From a bacterium 1XD42-76 (lineage in GTDB: Bacteria > Bacillota > Clostridia > Lachnospirales > Lachnospiraceae), in contig QZDW01000004.1 of assembly GCA_009917545.1 (NCBI GenBank), forward strand, positions 124,001 through 188,000: DNA of 64,000 nucleotides, in the 5' to 3' direction. The translations under genes and the position numbers were made by a program. Below are positions 7,891 through 16,713 of this stretch, piece after piece. The notes beneath the pieces are model-generated. The model had not been told where the DNA came from, did not search any database, and saw nothing but the letters and a program-made list of their open reading frames with translations. Within the stretch, counting starts at the first letter, position 1, and each line of letters opens with the position of its first letter.

Positions 7891-8651
7891 AGCCGGTATC
7901 CCCGCGGCGTTATCATTCTTGCAGGCTGCGTTTCCTCTCCTTCATGCCCGTTCCTTCCTGGCAGGCAGAATGTCTCATGGTTCCCGATAAATACTGTTGT
8001 AAACATATCCGCCTCATACTGTGAGAGTTCCGAAAGGGTAAGAATCTTTATCCCCTCTCCCTCACGTCCTGCATTGCGCACCACGCCGCAGACTGTCTGC
8101 GGGTTCTTCTCTTCCAGCAGGATTTCACAGGCGCGCTTTAAATATCCGGCGCGCTTTTTGCTTCCCGGATTATAAATACAGACGGCAAAATCGGCCTGCG
8201 CCGCGGCCTTAAGGCGCTTTGCGATCGTATCCCAGGGCGTAAGAAGGTCGCTCAGGCTGATAACGGCAAAATCATGCATGAGCGGCGCTCCCAAAAGCGC
8301 AGCGCCGGAACATGCCGAAGTGATTCCCGGTATTATCTCCACCTCCACGTCTGCAAACTCCCGGCCGATCTCCAGGACGAGCCCTGCCATCCCATAGATC
8401 CCTGCGTCCCCGCTGCAGACAAGAGCAGCCGTTTTCCCCTTCCCGGCCTCTGAAAATGCCAGAAGGCAGCGCTCTTTCTCCTTGCGCATCGGTGTTGTGA
8501 AATATTCTTTGTCTGGAAAATACTGCTCAATCAGCTCTACATAAACCGTATAGCCGATGATCACATCGCACTCCCTCAAAATACGCCTGGCTTTTATCGT
8601 CATGGACTCATAATCACCCGGCCCGATTCCTGCCACATAAAGCTTCCCCAT
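7887..8651 (-). CDS. cbiH: Precorrin-3B C17-methyltransferase CbiH/CobJ
   Basis: A SAM-dependent tetrapyrrole methyltransferase that makes the ring-contracting C17 methylation. The start at 8651 is chosen because AAGGAGG lies 8 nt upstream and the protein then begins directly with the family motif MGKLYVAGIGPGD. The longer frame from 8714 would add 21 residues without similarity and overlap cbiF. Other family segments are CSGDAGIYGMAGL (SAM loop), EIIPGITSACSGAALLGAPL and ICIYNPGSKKR. The length of 254 residues is normal for an unfused CbiH. It starts 1 nt after the cbiF stop and ends in an ATGA overlap with the fusion gene. No cbiG is next to it, although the anaerobic pathway needs CbiG. 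Confidence 0.93.
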   Translation of the reverse strand: MGKLYVAGIGPGDYESMTIKARRILRECDVIIGYTVYVELIEQYFPDKEYFTTPMRKEKERCLLAFSEAGKGKTAALVCSGDAGIYGMAGLVLEIGREFADVEVEIIPGITSACSGAALLGAPLMHDFAVISLSDLLTPWDTIAKRLKAAAQADFAVCIYNPGSKKRAGYLKRACEILLEEKNPQTVCGVVRNAGREGEGIKILTLSELSQYEADMFTTVFIGNHETFCLPGRNGHEGEETQPARMITPRGYRL

Positions 8652-8652
8652 G

Positions 8653-9420
8653 CTAAATGCCTCCTTTGCGGTATCCTGTCGTAAATTCCGGCGCATAGAG
8701 CCTGGAATTCTCATATCCGTTTTCTTCCCGCATCCCCAGCACGTCCCCGACGAGAATCATAGCGGTTCTTTCAATGCCCTCCCGCAAAGCCGCCTCATGC
8801 AGTGTGGCGACTGTGCAGAGAATCCGCTTTTCTTCCGGCCACGTCGCTTTGTAGACAATGGCAGCCGGTGTATCCCCGGCATATCCGGCCTCCAGAAGCT
8901 CTGTTTCCAGCTCCTTTGTCATACCTGCACTTAAAAATACCGCCATTGTTGCCTGATGTGACGCCAGAGAGCGGAAGTTCTCCCGTTTGGGGACATCCGT
9001 CCGCCCGGCAAGCCTTGTGATAATCACACTCTGGGAGACACCCGGCAGTGTAAGCTCTGCCCCCAGACACGCGGCAGCCGCACAAAATGAGCTCACTCCC
9101 GGGCATACTTCCCAGCGAATCCCCCGGCTGTCCAGAAAATCGCTCTGCTCCCGGATAGCGCCATAAATGGAAGGATCCCCCGAATGAAGGCGCACGGTCG
9201 TCTTTCTCTCCCGTTCTGCCTGCTCCATTGCAGAAAGGACCTCGGGAAGCGTCATCCTGGCACTGTTAAGAATCAGACAGCCTTCCTTCGCTTCCTCAAG
9301 AAGCTCCGGATTTACGAGGGAACCGGCATAGATAAGGACGTCTGCCTCTTTCAGGAGCCTAAGCCCCCTAACGGTAATCAGATCCGGCGCGCCGCTCCCG
9401 GCCCCTACGAAATAAATCAT
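8653..9420 (-). CDS. cbiF: Precorrin-4 C11-methyltransferase CbiF/CobM
   Basis: A SAM-dependent methyltransferase acting at C11 of (cobalt-)precorrin-4. The start at 9420 has AGGAGG 5 nt upstream, and the protein then begins MIYFVGAGSGAPDLITVRG, the canonical N-terminus of this family. The in-frame extension to 9486 has no such signal and overlaps the MBL gene. Further motifs are VLIYAGSLVNPELL, RLHSGDPSIYGAIREQ and CPGVSSFCAAAACLGAELT. The length of 255 residues is typical. It lies 16 nt after the MBL hydrolase gene and 1 nt before cbiH, so co-transcription is likely. Confidence 0.94.
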   Translation of the reverse strand: MIYFVGAGSGAPDLITVRGLRLLKEADVLIYAGSLVNPELLEEAKEGCLILNSARMTLPEVLSAMEQAERERKTTVRLHSGDPSIYGAIREQSDFLDSRGIRWEVCPGVSSFCAAAACLGAELTLPGVSQSVIITRLAGRTDVPKRENFRSLASHQATMAVFLSAGMTKELETELLEAGYAGDTPAAIVYKATWPEEKRILCTVATLHEAALREGIERTAMILVGDVLGMREENGYENSRLYAPEFTTGYRKGGI

Positions 9421-9436
9421 GTTTGCCTCCTCTTCA

Positions 9437-10249
9437 TCAGACCACAATCTCCAGACCTGTATAAATCTGCTGTGCCATCTCCCCAAGGCCTTCCTTCAAA
9501 AGCTCCATTGCTCTCTGCCCGGTACAGTGGCCCGTGTAGATGCGCTCAATTCCTGTGGCCCGGATACGTGTAATTAGGGAGCGTACCTCCTCATCCGTGG
9601 AACGGAACAGATGAAATCCCCCGATCAGGGCATAAATCTTTCGGCCCGGGTATGTTTTTATTGTCTCGTTGATAATATTGTCGGCGCCGCCGTGGGAACA
9701 GCTGTTAAAAATCACCAGCCCCCTCTCCGTGTCAAGCACCAGACTCTGCTCATGCTCAAAAGCGTCAGGGATGAAACGAAACCCCTGTCTGACATACATC
9801 CCGGCTTTCCTCCCCACCTCAGAGAGCCCGGGCGTCTTGTGCGGCAGAAGCGTTACGCCGGGTATGATCTCATAATCCCTGTCCACGTAGACCATTCGCT
9901 CTTTAAACTGCTTCAGATACCCTTTTCTGACTCCGATATAGGCCGGAAACAGCCCGTGTCTGCTGTAACAATTCTCCCTGACGCCGTTTCTCACATAAAA
10001 AGAGGCCCGGGCATTGCACTCAAAGAAAGCTCCAAGCCCGTTGGCATGGTCGTAATGTGCATGGGAAAGTACGCCAAAATCCACTGTCTTTAAATCAATT
10101 CCCATTGCTTCTGCATTTTTCAGGAATTTCCCTGTCGTTCCTGTATCAAGCAGGATTTTATGTCTGTTATATTCAATGTAAACAGCCAGGCCCCACTCGG
10201 CCAGCCATTCATTTTTTGTCACATTATCAATCAAGATTCTTGCGAGCAT
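9437..10249 (-). CDS. MBL-fold metallohydrolase heading the cobalamin cluster
   Basis: A 270-residue metallo-beta-lactamase-fold hydrolase. The metal-binding motif HAHYDHANG is at about residues 64-72, with a third His in SCSHGG and a C-terminal His in YTGHCTGQRAM. The overall layout resembles MBL proteins related to the methyl-ribofuranosyl-aminobenzene phosphate synthase group. Start 10249 has GAGGAGG 5 nt upstream. Its substrate is unknown. It lies directly before cbiF with a 16-nt gap, so it is in the same transcript by position, but no corrinoid role is established from sequence. An ordinary housekeeping hydrolase unrelated to B12 is equally possible. Confidence 0.82.
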   Translation of the reverse strand: MLARILIDNVTKNEWLAEWGLAVYIEYNRHKILLDTGTTGKFLKNAEAMGIDLKTVDFGVLSHAHYDHANGLGAFFECNARASFYVRNGVRENCYSRHGLFPAYIGVRKGYLKQFKERMVYVDRDYEIIPGVTLLPHKTPGLSEVGRKAGMYVRQGFRFIPDAFEHEQSLVLDTERGLVIFNSCSHGGADNIINETIKTYPGRKIYALIGGFHLFRSTDEEVRSLITRIRATGIERIYTGHCTGQRAMELLKEGLGEMAQQIYTGLEIVV

Positions 10250-10277
10250 ATGCGCCTCCTCGTATTCCGGCATTCGC

Positions 10278-10309
10278 AAAACCGGCCCCGATAATTCCGG
10301 AGCCGGTTT
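10278..10309 (-). terminator. Hairpin after the EF-G-like gene
   Basis: An 8-bp inverted repeat (AAACCGGC...GCCGGTTT) with a GC-rich interior lies between the EF-G-like stop and the MBL start. Reading on the minus strand it is followed by only a short T stretch, so it may terminate weakly and let some transcription continue into the cobalamin genes. Confidence 0.5.
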
Positions 10310-10327
10310 GTCTGATCTCTATAAGGC

Positions 10328-12433
10328 TTATGCGTCAGCCTGATCCTGACTGGAAGCTCTCGCCTCCACTTCCTTCTTCTGTACATCACCCGGGGCCTGC
10401 TCATAACGGCTGAATTCATAAGAGAACAAGCCAATACCGCCGGTCATGGAACGAAGATCCGTATTATAGCCGTACATCTCCGAAACCGGAACATCGGCCA
10501 CAATCTCCTGCTTTCCGCCGTGGATGGAATTCATTCCCAGCACACGGCCTCTTCTCCTGTTCAGATCTCCCATAACATCGCCGGTAAACTTATCCGGAAC
10601 GACTACCTTGACAGAGGCAATCGGCTCTAAGAGCACAGGATTTGCCTCCATAAAGCCCTTCTTGAAGGCCAGGGTTGCAGCCATCTTGAAGGCCATCTCC
10701 GAGGAATCGACCGGATGGTAGGAACCGTCTAACAGGGTAGCCTTTAATCCTACAACCGGATACGCGGCTAACGGCCCCTTCAGGCAACATTCCTGTATGC
10801 CCTTTTCCACAGCCGGGAAATAGTTCTTTGGCACAGCGCCTCCGAATACCTGCTCCTCGAATACGTACGGTGTCTCCAGATCACCGGACGGCTCAAAGGA
10901 CATCTTGACATCGCCAAACTGTCCGTGTCCGCCGGACTGCTTTTTATATCTGCCGGGCGCTTCTACTTTCTTACGAATCGTCTCACGGAAAGCAAATTTG
11001 GGCTTGGAAAGCTCCACCTCTACTTTATATCTCGCAAGGAGCTTGCTGACCACCACTTCAAGCTGCTGGTCGCCGATACCATAGATTAAACTCTGGCGGT
11101 TCTCAGCGTCATTGACTGCGCGCAGGGTGAGATCCTCTTCCATAAGCTTCGAAAGAGCACTGGAAATCTTGTCCTCATCCCCCTTTGTCTTGGCCGCGTA
11201 GCGCATATACGTATAGGGAACGGAAATCTTCGGCTTGTGGTATACGATCGGGGCACTCCTCAGCGCAATCGTATCGCCTGTCTGGGTGACATTTAACTTG
11301 GCAACTGCACCGATATCCCCGGCCTTAAGCTCCGGAACCTCAATGACGTCCTTGCCGCGCAGAATATAGATCTTGGCAATCTTTTCTTCTGCGTCCTTAT
11401 TTACATTATAAATCGTACTGTCTGCCTTTAAAACGCCTGTACAAATCTTCATCAGGGAATATTTTCCGATGAACGGATCCACGATCGTCTTAAACACCCT
11501 GGCGGACAGAGATACATCATCATTATACTTGGCCGTGAAACGCTCGCCGTTTGAGACATCAACGCCGATGCATTCGCTGGCAGCATCCGGTGACGGGAAA
11601 TAACGGTCAATCGCGTTCAATAACGCATTAAAGCCCTGGCAGTTGATACCGGAACCCATCATTACCGGTACGATCGTTCCCTCACATACATGAGTCTGAA
11701 CAGCTGTGTAGATCTCATCCTGCGTAAATTCCTCACCGGAGAAATAACGCTCCATATATTCCTCGCTCGTCTCAGCAACTGCCTCCATCAGAGCGTCACG
11801 GATGATGCCAAGGTTCTTCTTTGTATATTCCGGAATCTCGCACTCCTCATAGTCGCTGAAATTCGTGAAACGGCGCCCCTGAACCTTAACTGCATTGACA
11901 AAGCCGACAAACTTCTCGTTCTCTCTGATCGGAACCTGGAACGGGGCAATCTTTCTGCCAAAGCGCTTCTCCAGCTTCAGGATCAGTTCACGGAAAGACG
12001 CGTGGTCGTCATCCATATTGGTAACGAAAATAATCCGCGGGAGCTTATATTCCTCACACAAATCCCATGCCTTCTCCGTACCGACCTCAATCCCTGCCTT
12101 GCAGTTTACCACGATCACCGCAGCGTCTGCAACACTGACTGCTTCCTCTACCTCGCCTACGAAATCGAAATAACCCGGGGTATCGAGAAGATTGATCTTG
12201 ATCTTCCCCTCTGCTCCGTCGTATTCAATGGGAACCATTGAGGTTGAGATGGAAAACTGTCTCTTAATCTCTTCTTTATCATAGTCGCTGATGGTATTTC
12301 CGTCAGTGATCTTTCCCATTCTCTTGGTGACTCCGGTCAGATACGCCAGTGCCTCTGCAACCGTAGACTTTCCTGCGCCGCCGTGGCCTAAAAGTACAAC
12401 ATTGCGGATTTGCTTTGTTCCGTAAACATCCAT
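10328..12433 (-). CDS. Elongation factor G-like translational GTPase (FusA2 type)
   Basis: A 701-residue EF-G paralogue. The P-loop is GHGGAGKST (residues 16-24) rather than the GHVDHGKTT of canonical EF-G, G3 is DTPG (84-87), and the NKxD box is replaced by NMDDD. These changes are typical of the EF-G-like family that lies outside the main str operon. The C-terminal domains IV-V are intact (GHGQFGDVKMSFEP; RRGRVLGMNSIHGG). GGGAGG lies 7 nt before the ATG at 12433. The family binds ribosomes, but its physiological role is poorly defined. The gene has its own promoter at 12583-12611 and precedes the cobalamin cluster in the same direction. Confidence 0.88.
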   Translation of the reverse strand: MDVYGTKQIRNVVLLGHGGAGKSTVAEALAYLTGVTKRMGKITDGNTISDYDKEEIKRQFSISTSMVPIEYDGAEGKIKINLLDTPGYFDFVGEVEEAVSVADAAVIVVNCKAGIEVGTEKAWDLCEEYKLPRIIFVTNMDDDHASFRELILKLEKRFGRKIAPFQVPIRENEKFVGFVNAVKVQGRRFTNFSDYEECEIPEYTKKNLGIIRDALMEAVAETSEEYMERYFSGEEFTQDEIYTAVQTHVCEGTIVPVMMGSGINCQGFNALLNAIDRYFPSPDAASECIGVDVSNGERFTAKYNDDVSLSARVFKTIVDPFIGKYSLMKICTGVLKADSTIYNVNKDAEEKIAKIYILRGKDVIEVPELKAGDIGAVAKLNVTQTGDTIALRSAPIVYHKPKISVPYTYMRYAAKTKGDEDKISSALSKLMEEDLTLRAVNDAENRQSLIYGIGDQQLEVVVSKLLARYKVEVELSKPKFAFRETIRKKVEAPGRYKKQSGGHGQFGDVKMSFEPSGDLETPYVFEEQVFGGAVPKNYFPAVEKGIQECCLKGPLAAYPVVGLKATLLDGSYHPVDSSEMAFKMAATLAFKKGFMEANPVLLEPIASVKVVVPDKFTGDVMGDLNRRRGRVLGMNSIHGGKQEIVADVPVSEMYGYNTDLRSMTGGIGLFSYEFSRYEQAPGDVQKKEVEARASSQDQADA

Positions 12434-12582
12434 ATGAATTCCTCCCGTGCTATATTTGGGTTATGATTCCGGTGTGCCATGCACTTTTTATATCATAAGG
12501 AAACTGCGGGAGCTCTCAGTATGAGCCCTTTTATCAGACAACAACCGAAGCATAACATCTCCATCTGTTTACCCATGTGAAC

Positions 12583-12611
12583 ATTCTACCAAAATTTTTT
12601 GCAAATTACAA
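12583..12611 (-). promoter_or_regulatory. Sigma-A-type promoter for the EF-G-like gene
   Basis: TTGTAA, 17-bp spacer, TAGAAT on the minus strand. It would give a leader of about 140 nt before the ATG at 12433. No known riboswitch was recognised in the leader. Confidence 0.6.
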
Positions 12612-12645
12612 GTTGAATTGCACAAATTGTATGAATTATTTGGAT

Positions 12646-14049
12646 TCAGGACGCACCAAAGTGATCGAACATCCTTACGGCTGTCTTAAGAATCAGCTTG
12701 ATATCCTGCTCAAGGCTCCAGTTTTCAATATACTGTGTATCCAGGCGGATGACCTCCTCGAAATCCGTGATACTGCTGCGGCCGCTCACCTGCCACAGGC
12801 CTGTGATACCAGGTTTGATACTCAGACGGCGTTTGTGGTGCGGGCTGTAGCGCTCATATTCGTCAATCGTCGGCGGGCGTGTTCCCACCAGAGACATATC
12901 ACCTTTTAAAACATTGAAAAACTGCGGGAATTCGTCGAGACTTGTTTTACGGATAAAGCTCCCGATCCCTTTGATAACGCGCGGGTCATTGTCGAGCTTG
13001 AACATGAGTCCGCCGGGAATCTTGTTTTGTTCCATGAGTTCTTTTTTCCGCTCCTCTGCATCCATATACATCGAGCGGAATTTGTACAGATGAAAGGTAC
13101 GCCCGTGCTTCCCGACACGCGTCTGCCTGAAAAAAACAGGGCCCGGGGAACACAGGAAAATAAGCGGGCCAATGACAATCATAAGGAAAACCGTCAGAGT
13201 ACATCCCACGAGACCGCCGGCGATATCCATCATACGCTTCACTATGGCCTGACGGAAGGAAATCGGGCTGATCGTCGCTGTCAGCACACGATAGCCGAAT
13301 ACATCGCTGATTCTGCGGTTGGGAAGGCTTTGATATGCGTCCTCAACTGAGATATGTACGTTAATCCCCATTTCCAGGAGCTCTGCGGCCACAGCAAGCG
13401 TTTCCTCCTGTCTGCCCGGAATACTTAAAAATACTTCATCCACAATATGCTGCCTGATATAATCCTTGAGTGTTTTACGGTCAGCAGATACCGTTACATT
13501 ACCGATCATTTCCCCAATCATGGATTCGTCCAGGACCGCCAGTCCAAAAAACTGATAGTTGCGTATGGACGACTCCGTGATCGTTTGGACCATCGTCTCG
13601 GCTTCCTGCTTTATCGTGGCAACTACAATCTGGCGCGCATGTTTTACGCTACGGTAAAAGCGGCTCAAGAAAAATTTGTAGAAGAAGCGGAATACATACG
13701 AAAGCGGGATGCAGAATGTAAAGTAGGCGATCAACAGCCTGCGGGGAATTTCCAAAAATAGTTTAAGAAAGTAAAAGAAAAAAATCTGTAAAAAGAAAAC
13801 CCAGAATTCCAGCCTCAAAAGTGCTGTAAATTCTTTCAGGTATCCTCTCTGCAGAACCCCGTCATACGCATCGAGAATCAGACAGGCGGACAGATGCAGA
13901 AAGGGGATGAAAAGGCAGAGCCGGTCTGCACCGGCTGCCATACGCCAGGAAAACAGCCTGAAGGCGGAAAACGTAAGGAGCAGGGAAATCTCAATGGCAA
14001 ACAGATCGACCATGATAAAGTCAAAATGCCGCAGCCAGTCTTTTTTCAT
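12646..14049 (-). CDS. Exopolysaccharide polyprenyl glycosylphosphotransferase (WbaP/CpsE-like)
   Basis: The membrane initiating enzyme that transfers a sugar-1-phosphate, usually galactose or glucose, to undecaprenyl phosphate. It has 467 residues. The N-terminal half contains about four hydrophobic helices. A CoA-binding-like middle region (RQIVVATIKQEAE; VDEVFLSIPG) follows. Then comes a fifth membrane segment (about 270-295) and the catalytic domain: FFRQTRVGKHGRTFHLYKFRSM, KTSLDEFPQFFNVLKGDMS, LVGTRPPTIDEYE and KPGITGLWQVSGRS. It is the last gene of the polysaccharide operon, 130 nt after wzx. That gap contains a TACAAT box with an upstream TG (14139-14144, minus strand), a possible internal promoter. 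Sugar specificity cannot be read. Confidence 0.92.
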   Translation of the reverse strand: MKKDWLRHFDFIMVDLFAIEISLLLTFSAFRLFSWRMAAGADRLCLFIPFLHLSACLILDAYDGVLQRGYLKEFTALLRLEFWVFFLQIFFFYFLKLFLEIPRRLLIAYFTFCIPLSYVFRFFYKFFLSRFYRSVKHARQIVVATIKQEAETMVQTITESSIRNYQFFGLAVLDESMIGEMIGNVTVSADRKTLKDYIRQHIVDEVFLSIPGRQEETLAVAAELLEMGINVHISVEDAYQSLPNRRISDVFGYRVLTATISPISFRQAIVKRMMDIAGGLVGCTLTVFLMIVIGPLIFLCSPGPVFFRQTRVGKHGRTFHLYKFRSMYMDAEERKKELMEQNKIPGGLMFKLDNDPRVIKGIGSFIRKTSLDEFPQFFNVLKGDMSLVGTRPPTIDEYERYSPHHKRRLSIKPGITGLWQVSGRSSITDFEEVIRLDTQYIENWSLEQDIKLILKTAVRMFDHFGAS

Positions 14050-14179
14050 TCGCGGTTCCTCCTTGCCGTATCTCTTTCCTGAAGATACTCGAATCCATCT
14101 GCTCTCTGCTGGGTAACAGAAAGCCGTATTCTTTTATTATTGTATCACAGGTTTCCCAATTTTTGAATCCCTGTTTTAG

Positions 14180-15712
14180 TCAAAACCAGCGCGTTCCATG
14201 AGCACCTGTTATCGACCTTGCCATGTTTTTAAAAAATTGGAATTCCGGCGTCCGGCAGTAAGCGGCCAGATAGACTATATTAGGGACTGTGATGCACAGA
14301 AAAATTTTTATACCAAACCCAAAGGCTGTCCCGCCCGCCATCCGGCACAGTATTCCTGTAACTGCACCGGCGGCAACTGTCACAGACAAGCGAAACAGAT
14401 AATCTGTAAAATACGCCCTGACTGACCGCTTAAGGCCAAGACGGTAGAGGCCCAGTGGTTCAATCCAAAAAGGCAGTGCCATCGTACTGATAAACGTTCC
14501 GACAAGGATTCCCAGAATTCCCCATTTCTGTGCCAGAAAAACGGAAACCGCCAGATTCATCAAAGCCTCCATAATGGATTTATAGCGTTCATCCCAAAAT
14601 AACCCCATGACACTTTTCGTATTTGCGACCGGGATGCGCATGCTGTTTATATAAAAATTTATTACAATCATTATCACTACAGGTCTTGGTAAAAGATATC
14701 CGCCGCCAATCCATACATGAATAAACGGGTCATAAAGCCAGAGCAGACAGATGCTCATCCACCCGAACAGCCATGCCGAAAAAAAGTTAAGGCGGCCGAA
14801 TGCCTCCCGCTTGTGCTCCTCTGCTTCTGTGGCATTCAGATTTCCAAGGGCAGGTGTAATCACGTTAAACAACGTATGAACCATCGTATTCAAAAAATTT
14901 CGTATCATGATATAGTTGGAATATAATCCGGCCGAAGCAACACCTGCAAATTTAGAAATCAAAATATTATCCGTTCCAAATACTGCCACAGCCCCCACAC
15001 GGTGAAGGATCATGGCACTGACATTGCGTCGAATCTCCCTCACAGTCTCTTCCGGCAGAGGACGGACGTCCTTTTCCCGCAGACAGGGAAAGAGTTGATC
15101 TGTTTTTATAGAAACCATTGCATTCTGTATGAAGGAAGCTCCAATCGTAAGGAGCAGATAATACAGATAATTTCTTGTCAGCATCAAAACTGCAATCTGG
15201 GCTATCGTGGCAGTCAGCGTCACGGATGTATGGATTATGGCTTCTATGTATTTTTTTTGATGAACAAACAGAAGTGTGGATTTGTAGGTAAAAAAATAGG
15301 AAATACCCGTATTCAGCACATTCAGCATATAAATCAGAGGAATATTCGGAATACTCTCCGGCATTTCCTTAACGAAAAAATTCAGAAACGGAGTCAGCAT
15401 AAGCCCTGCCGAAAGGACTGTCACCCCAATTATTTGGTAGACCCGGCGGTACAGACGCATCAGAGACTTAACCGCCTCTGTATTCCCCTGCGCTACCGGG
15501 CGGTAGAGGCTGTATGTAATTGAGATGCCAAACCCCATCTCTGCCAGGGACAGCATGGAAAGAATATCTGTAAAAAGGCCGCTGATCCCCAGGTACTCCT
15601 TTCCAAGAGAAAGAACAAAAATTCGTCGGAATACAAGCTTGAGCACAGCCAGTACAAGCTCACTGACTGCTGTAAATTTTAAGTTTTTTGCGGCATATCC
15701 AACTCGATCCAT
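14180..15712 (-). CDS. Wzx-type polysaccharide flippase
   Basis: A 510-residue MOP-superfamily membrane protein with 12 or more hydrophobic helices and a hydrophilic segment around 205-225. The N-terminus (RVGYAAKNLKFTAVSELVLA) and LGKEYLGISGLFTDILSMLSLAEMG match the Wzx/RfbX-like oligosaccharide transporters of Firmicutes. It would flip the lipid-linked repeat unit outward. The ATG at 15712 overlaps the preceding GT2 stop (TGATG), so translation is coupled; the TTG one codon earlier is unlikely. It sits between glycosyltransferases and the initiating phosphotransferase. Confidence 0.9.
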   Translation of the reverse strand: MDRVGYAAKNLKFTAVSELVLAVLKLVFRRIFVLSLGKEYLGISGLFTDILSMLSLAEMGFGISITYSLYRPVAQGNTEAVKSLMRLYRRVYQIIGVTVLSAGLMLTPFLNFFVKEMPESIPNIPLIYMLNVLNTGISYFFTYKSTLLFVHQKKYIEAIIHTSVTLTATIAQIAVLMLTRNYLYYLLLTIGASFIQNAMVSIKTDQLFPCLREKDVRPLPEETVREIRRNVSAMILHRVGAVAVFGTDNILISKFAGVASAGLYSNYIMIRNFLNTMVHTLFNVITPALGNLNATEAEEHKREAFGRLNFFSAWLFGWMSICLLWLYDPFIHVWIGGGYLLPRPVVIMIVINFYINSMRIPVANTKSVMGLFWDERYKSIMEALMNLAVSVFLAQKWGILGILVGTFISTMALPFWIEPLGLYRLGLKRSVRAYFTDYLFRLSVTVAAGAVTGILCRMAGGTAFGFGIKIFLCITVPNIVYLAAYCRTPEFQFFKNMARSITGAHGTRWF

Positions 15713-16713
15713 CAAACTCGTTCACTCCGTCGTTTCAGTCCCATCCGTTTCACCCACCGATAGATGACAGCAGTCTGCCAAAAAACTGCTGTACTGGCAT
15801 ACAAAAGAAGCTCTGCCAGCACATCCTTTTTCCCAGGAGACAGTACCAGAGCCTTCCAGTGGAAATGACGCTGGATACTCCTTTGAAACCGTGTCAGATA
15901 TTCAAAAACCTGCCTGCCTGCCATATCCCCCTCTATTGTCTGCATTGCTAAACGCACACTGGTATCCATAGCGATCTGCCGAAATCCCATCTCCAAATCA
16001 GAAAAATCTGCTGCCGCATCTTCACAAATCTCATCAAGGGCAGAGAGCACCGTGCATCTTTTTTCATTTATCGGGCTGTTGATAATGCTGTTCTCCCGAT
16101 GGGTATAATGATACAGCTGTTCCGGCAAATAGCTGATTCGGCCGGTGTGTTTTAAAATTTGATAAAAAAACACAAGATCCTCACAGCACAGGGCGCGCCT
16201 GTCAAACGGTACGTGTTTCACAAGTTCCGCCGGATAGAGTTTCCCCCACGCATTCCAGAGGAACGGGGCACGCCGGGCAAGACAGGCAGCCGCATCTGCC
16301 CGGGAATAGACCCCGGCGGAGCCACTCCTGCCTCTTAAACCTTTGGTCCCACAGATACTGATATCCGCTTCCTTTTCCCGCAGATTGTCATACAGCAGTT
16401 CCAGCATTTTCGGTTCTGCATAGTCATCCGAATCTACAAAAGAAATAAACGCCCCTGTTGCCATGCGGACTCCCTCATTTCTGGCAGCAGATAACCCCTT
16501 GTTTTCCGGAAAATGTATGACTTGTATCCGTTCATCTCCGGCCGCACAGATATCGCAGATACTGCCGCCCCGATCGGTAGATGCGTCGTCCACCACAATA
16601 ATTTCGAGATTCGGATACGTCTGTTCCGTTATAGATTTCAGACATCGTTCCACATATGGCTCTACATTATACACCGGTACAATTACGCTGATGATTGGTT
16701 TCCCTTGTTCCAT
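15712..16713 (-). CDS. GT2 glycosyltransferase, downstream member of a tandem pair
   Basis: A GT-A fold family 2 glycosyltransferase. The nucleotide-sugar fold begins ISVIVPVYNVEPYVERCL and continues VVDDASTDRGG, then the DxD-type VDSDDYAEP near residue 95. The C-terminal part is more variable. It is clearly paralogous to the upstream gene (16667-17710): the first 100 or so residues are nearly superimposable and both end with an AST-A-F---A-IY--VKR pattern. Start 16713 is chosen because it aligns with the paralogue's start; an ATG at 16731 is also possible. It overlaps its paralogue by 47 nt and wzx by 3 nt. Donor and acceptor are unknown. Confidence 0.88.
   Translation of the reverse strand: MEQGKPIISVIVPVYNVEPYVERCLKSITEQTYPNLEIIVVDDASTDRGGSICDICAAGDERIQVIHFPENKGLSAARNEGVRMATGAFISFVDSDDYAEPKMLELLYDNLREKEADISICGTKGLRGRSGSAGVYSRADAAACLARRAPFLWNAWGKLYPAELVKHVPFDRRALCCEDLVFFYQILKHTGRISYLPEQLYHYTHRENSIINSPINEKRCTVLSALDEICEDAAADFSDLEMGFRQIAMDTSVRLAMQTIEGDMAGRQVFEYLTRFQRSIQRHFHWKALVLSPGKKDVLAELLLYASTAVFWQTAVIYRWVKRMGLKRRSERV

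Noticed and set aside
12600-12645. Partial resemblance of sequence after the wbaP-like gene to the switch repeat
   Set aside because: About 14 of 18 bases match in AT-rich DNA, with no recombinase or partner repeat nearby; probably chance.
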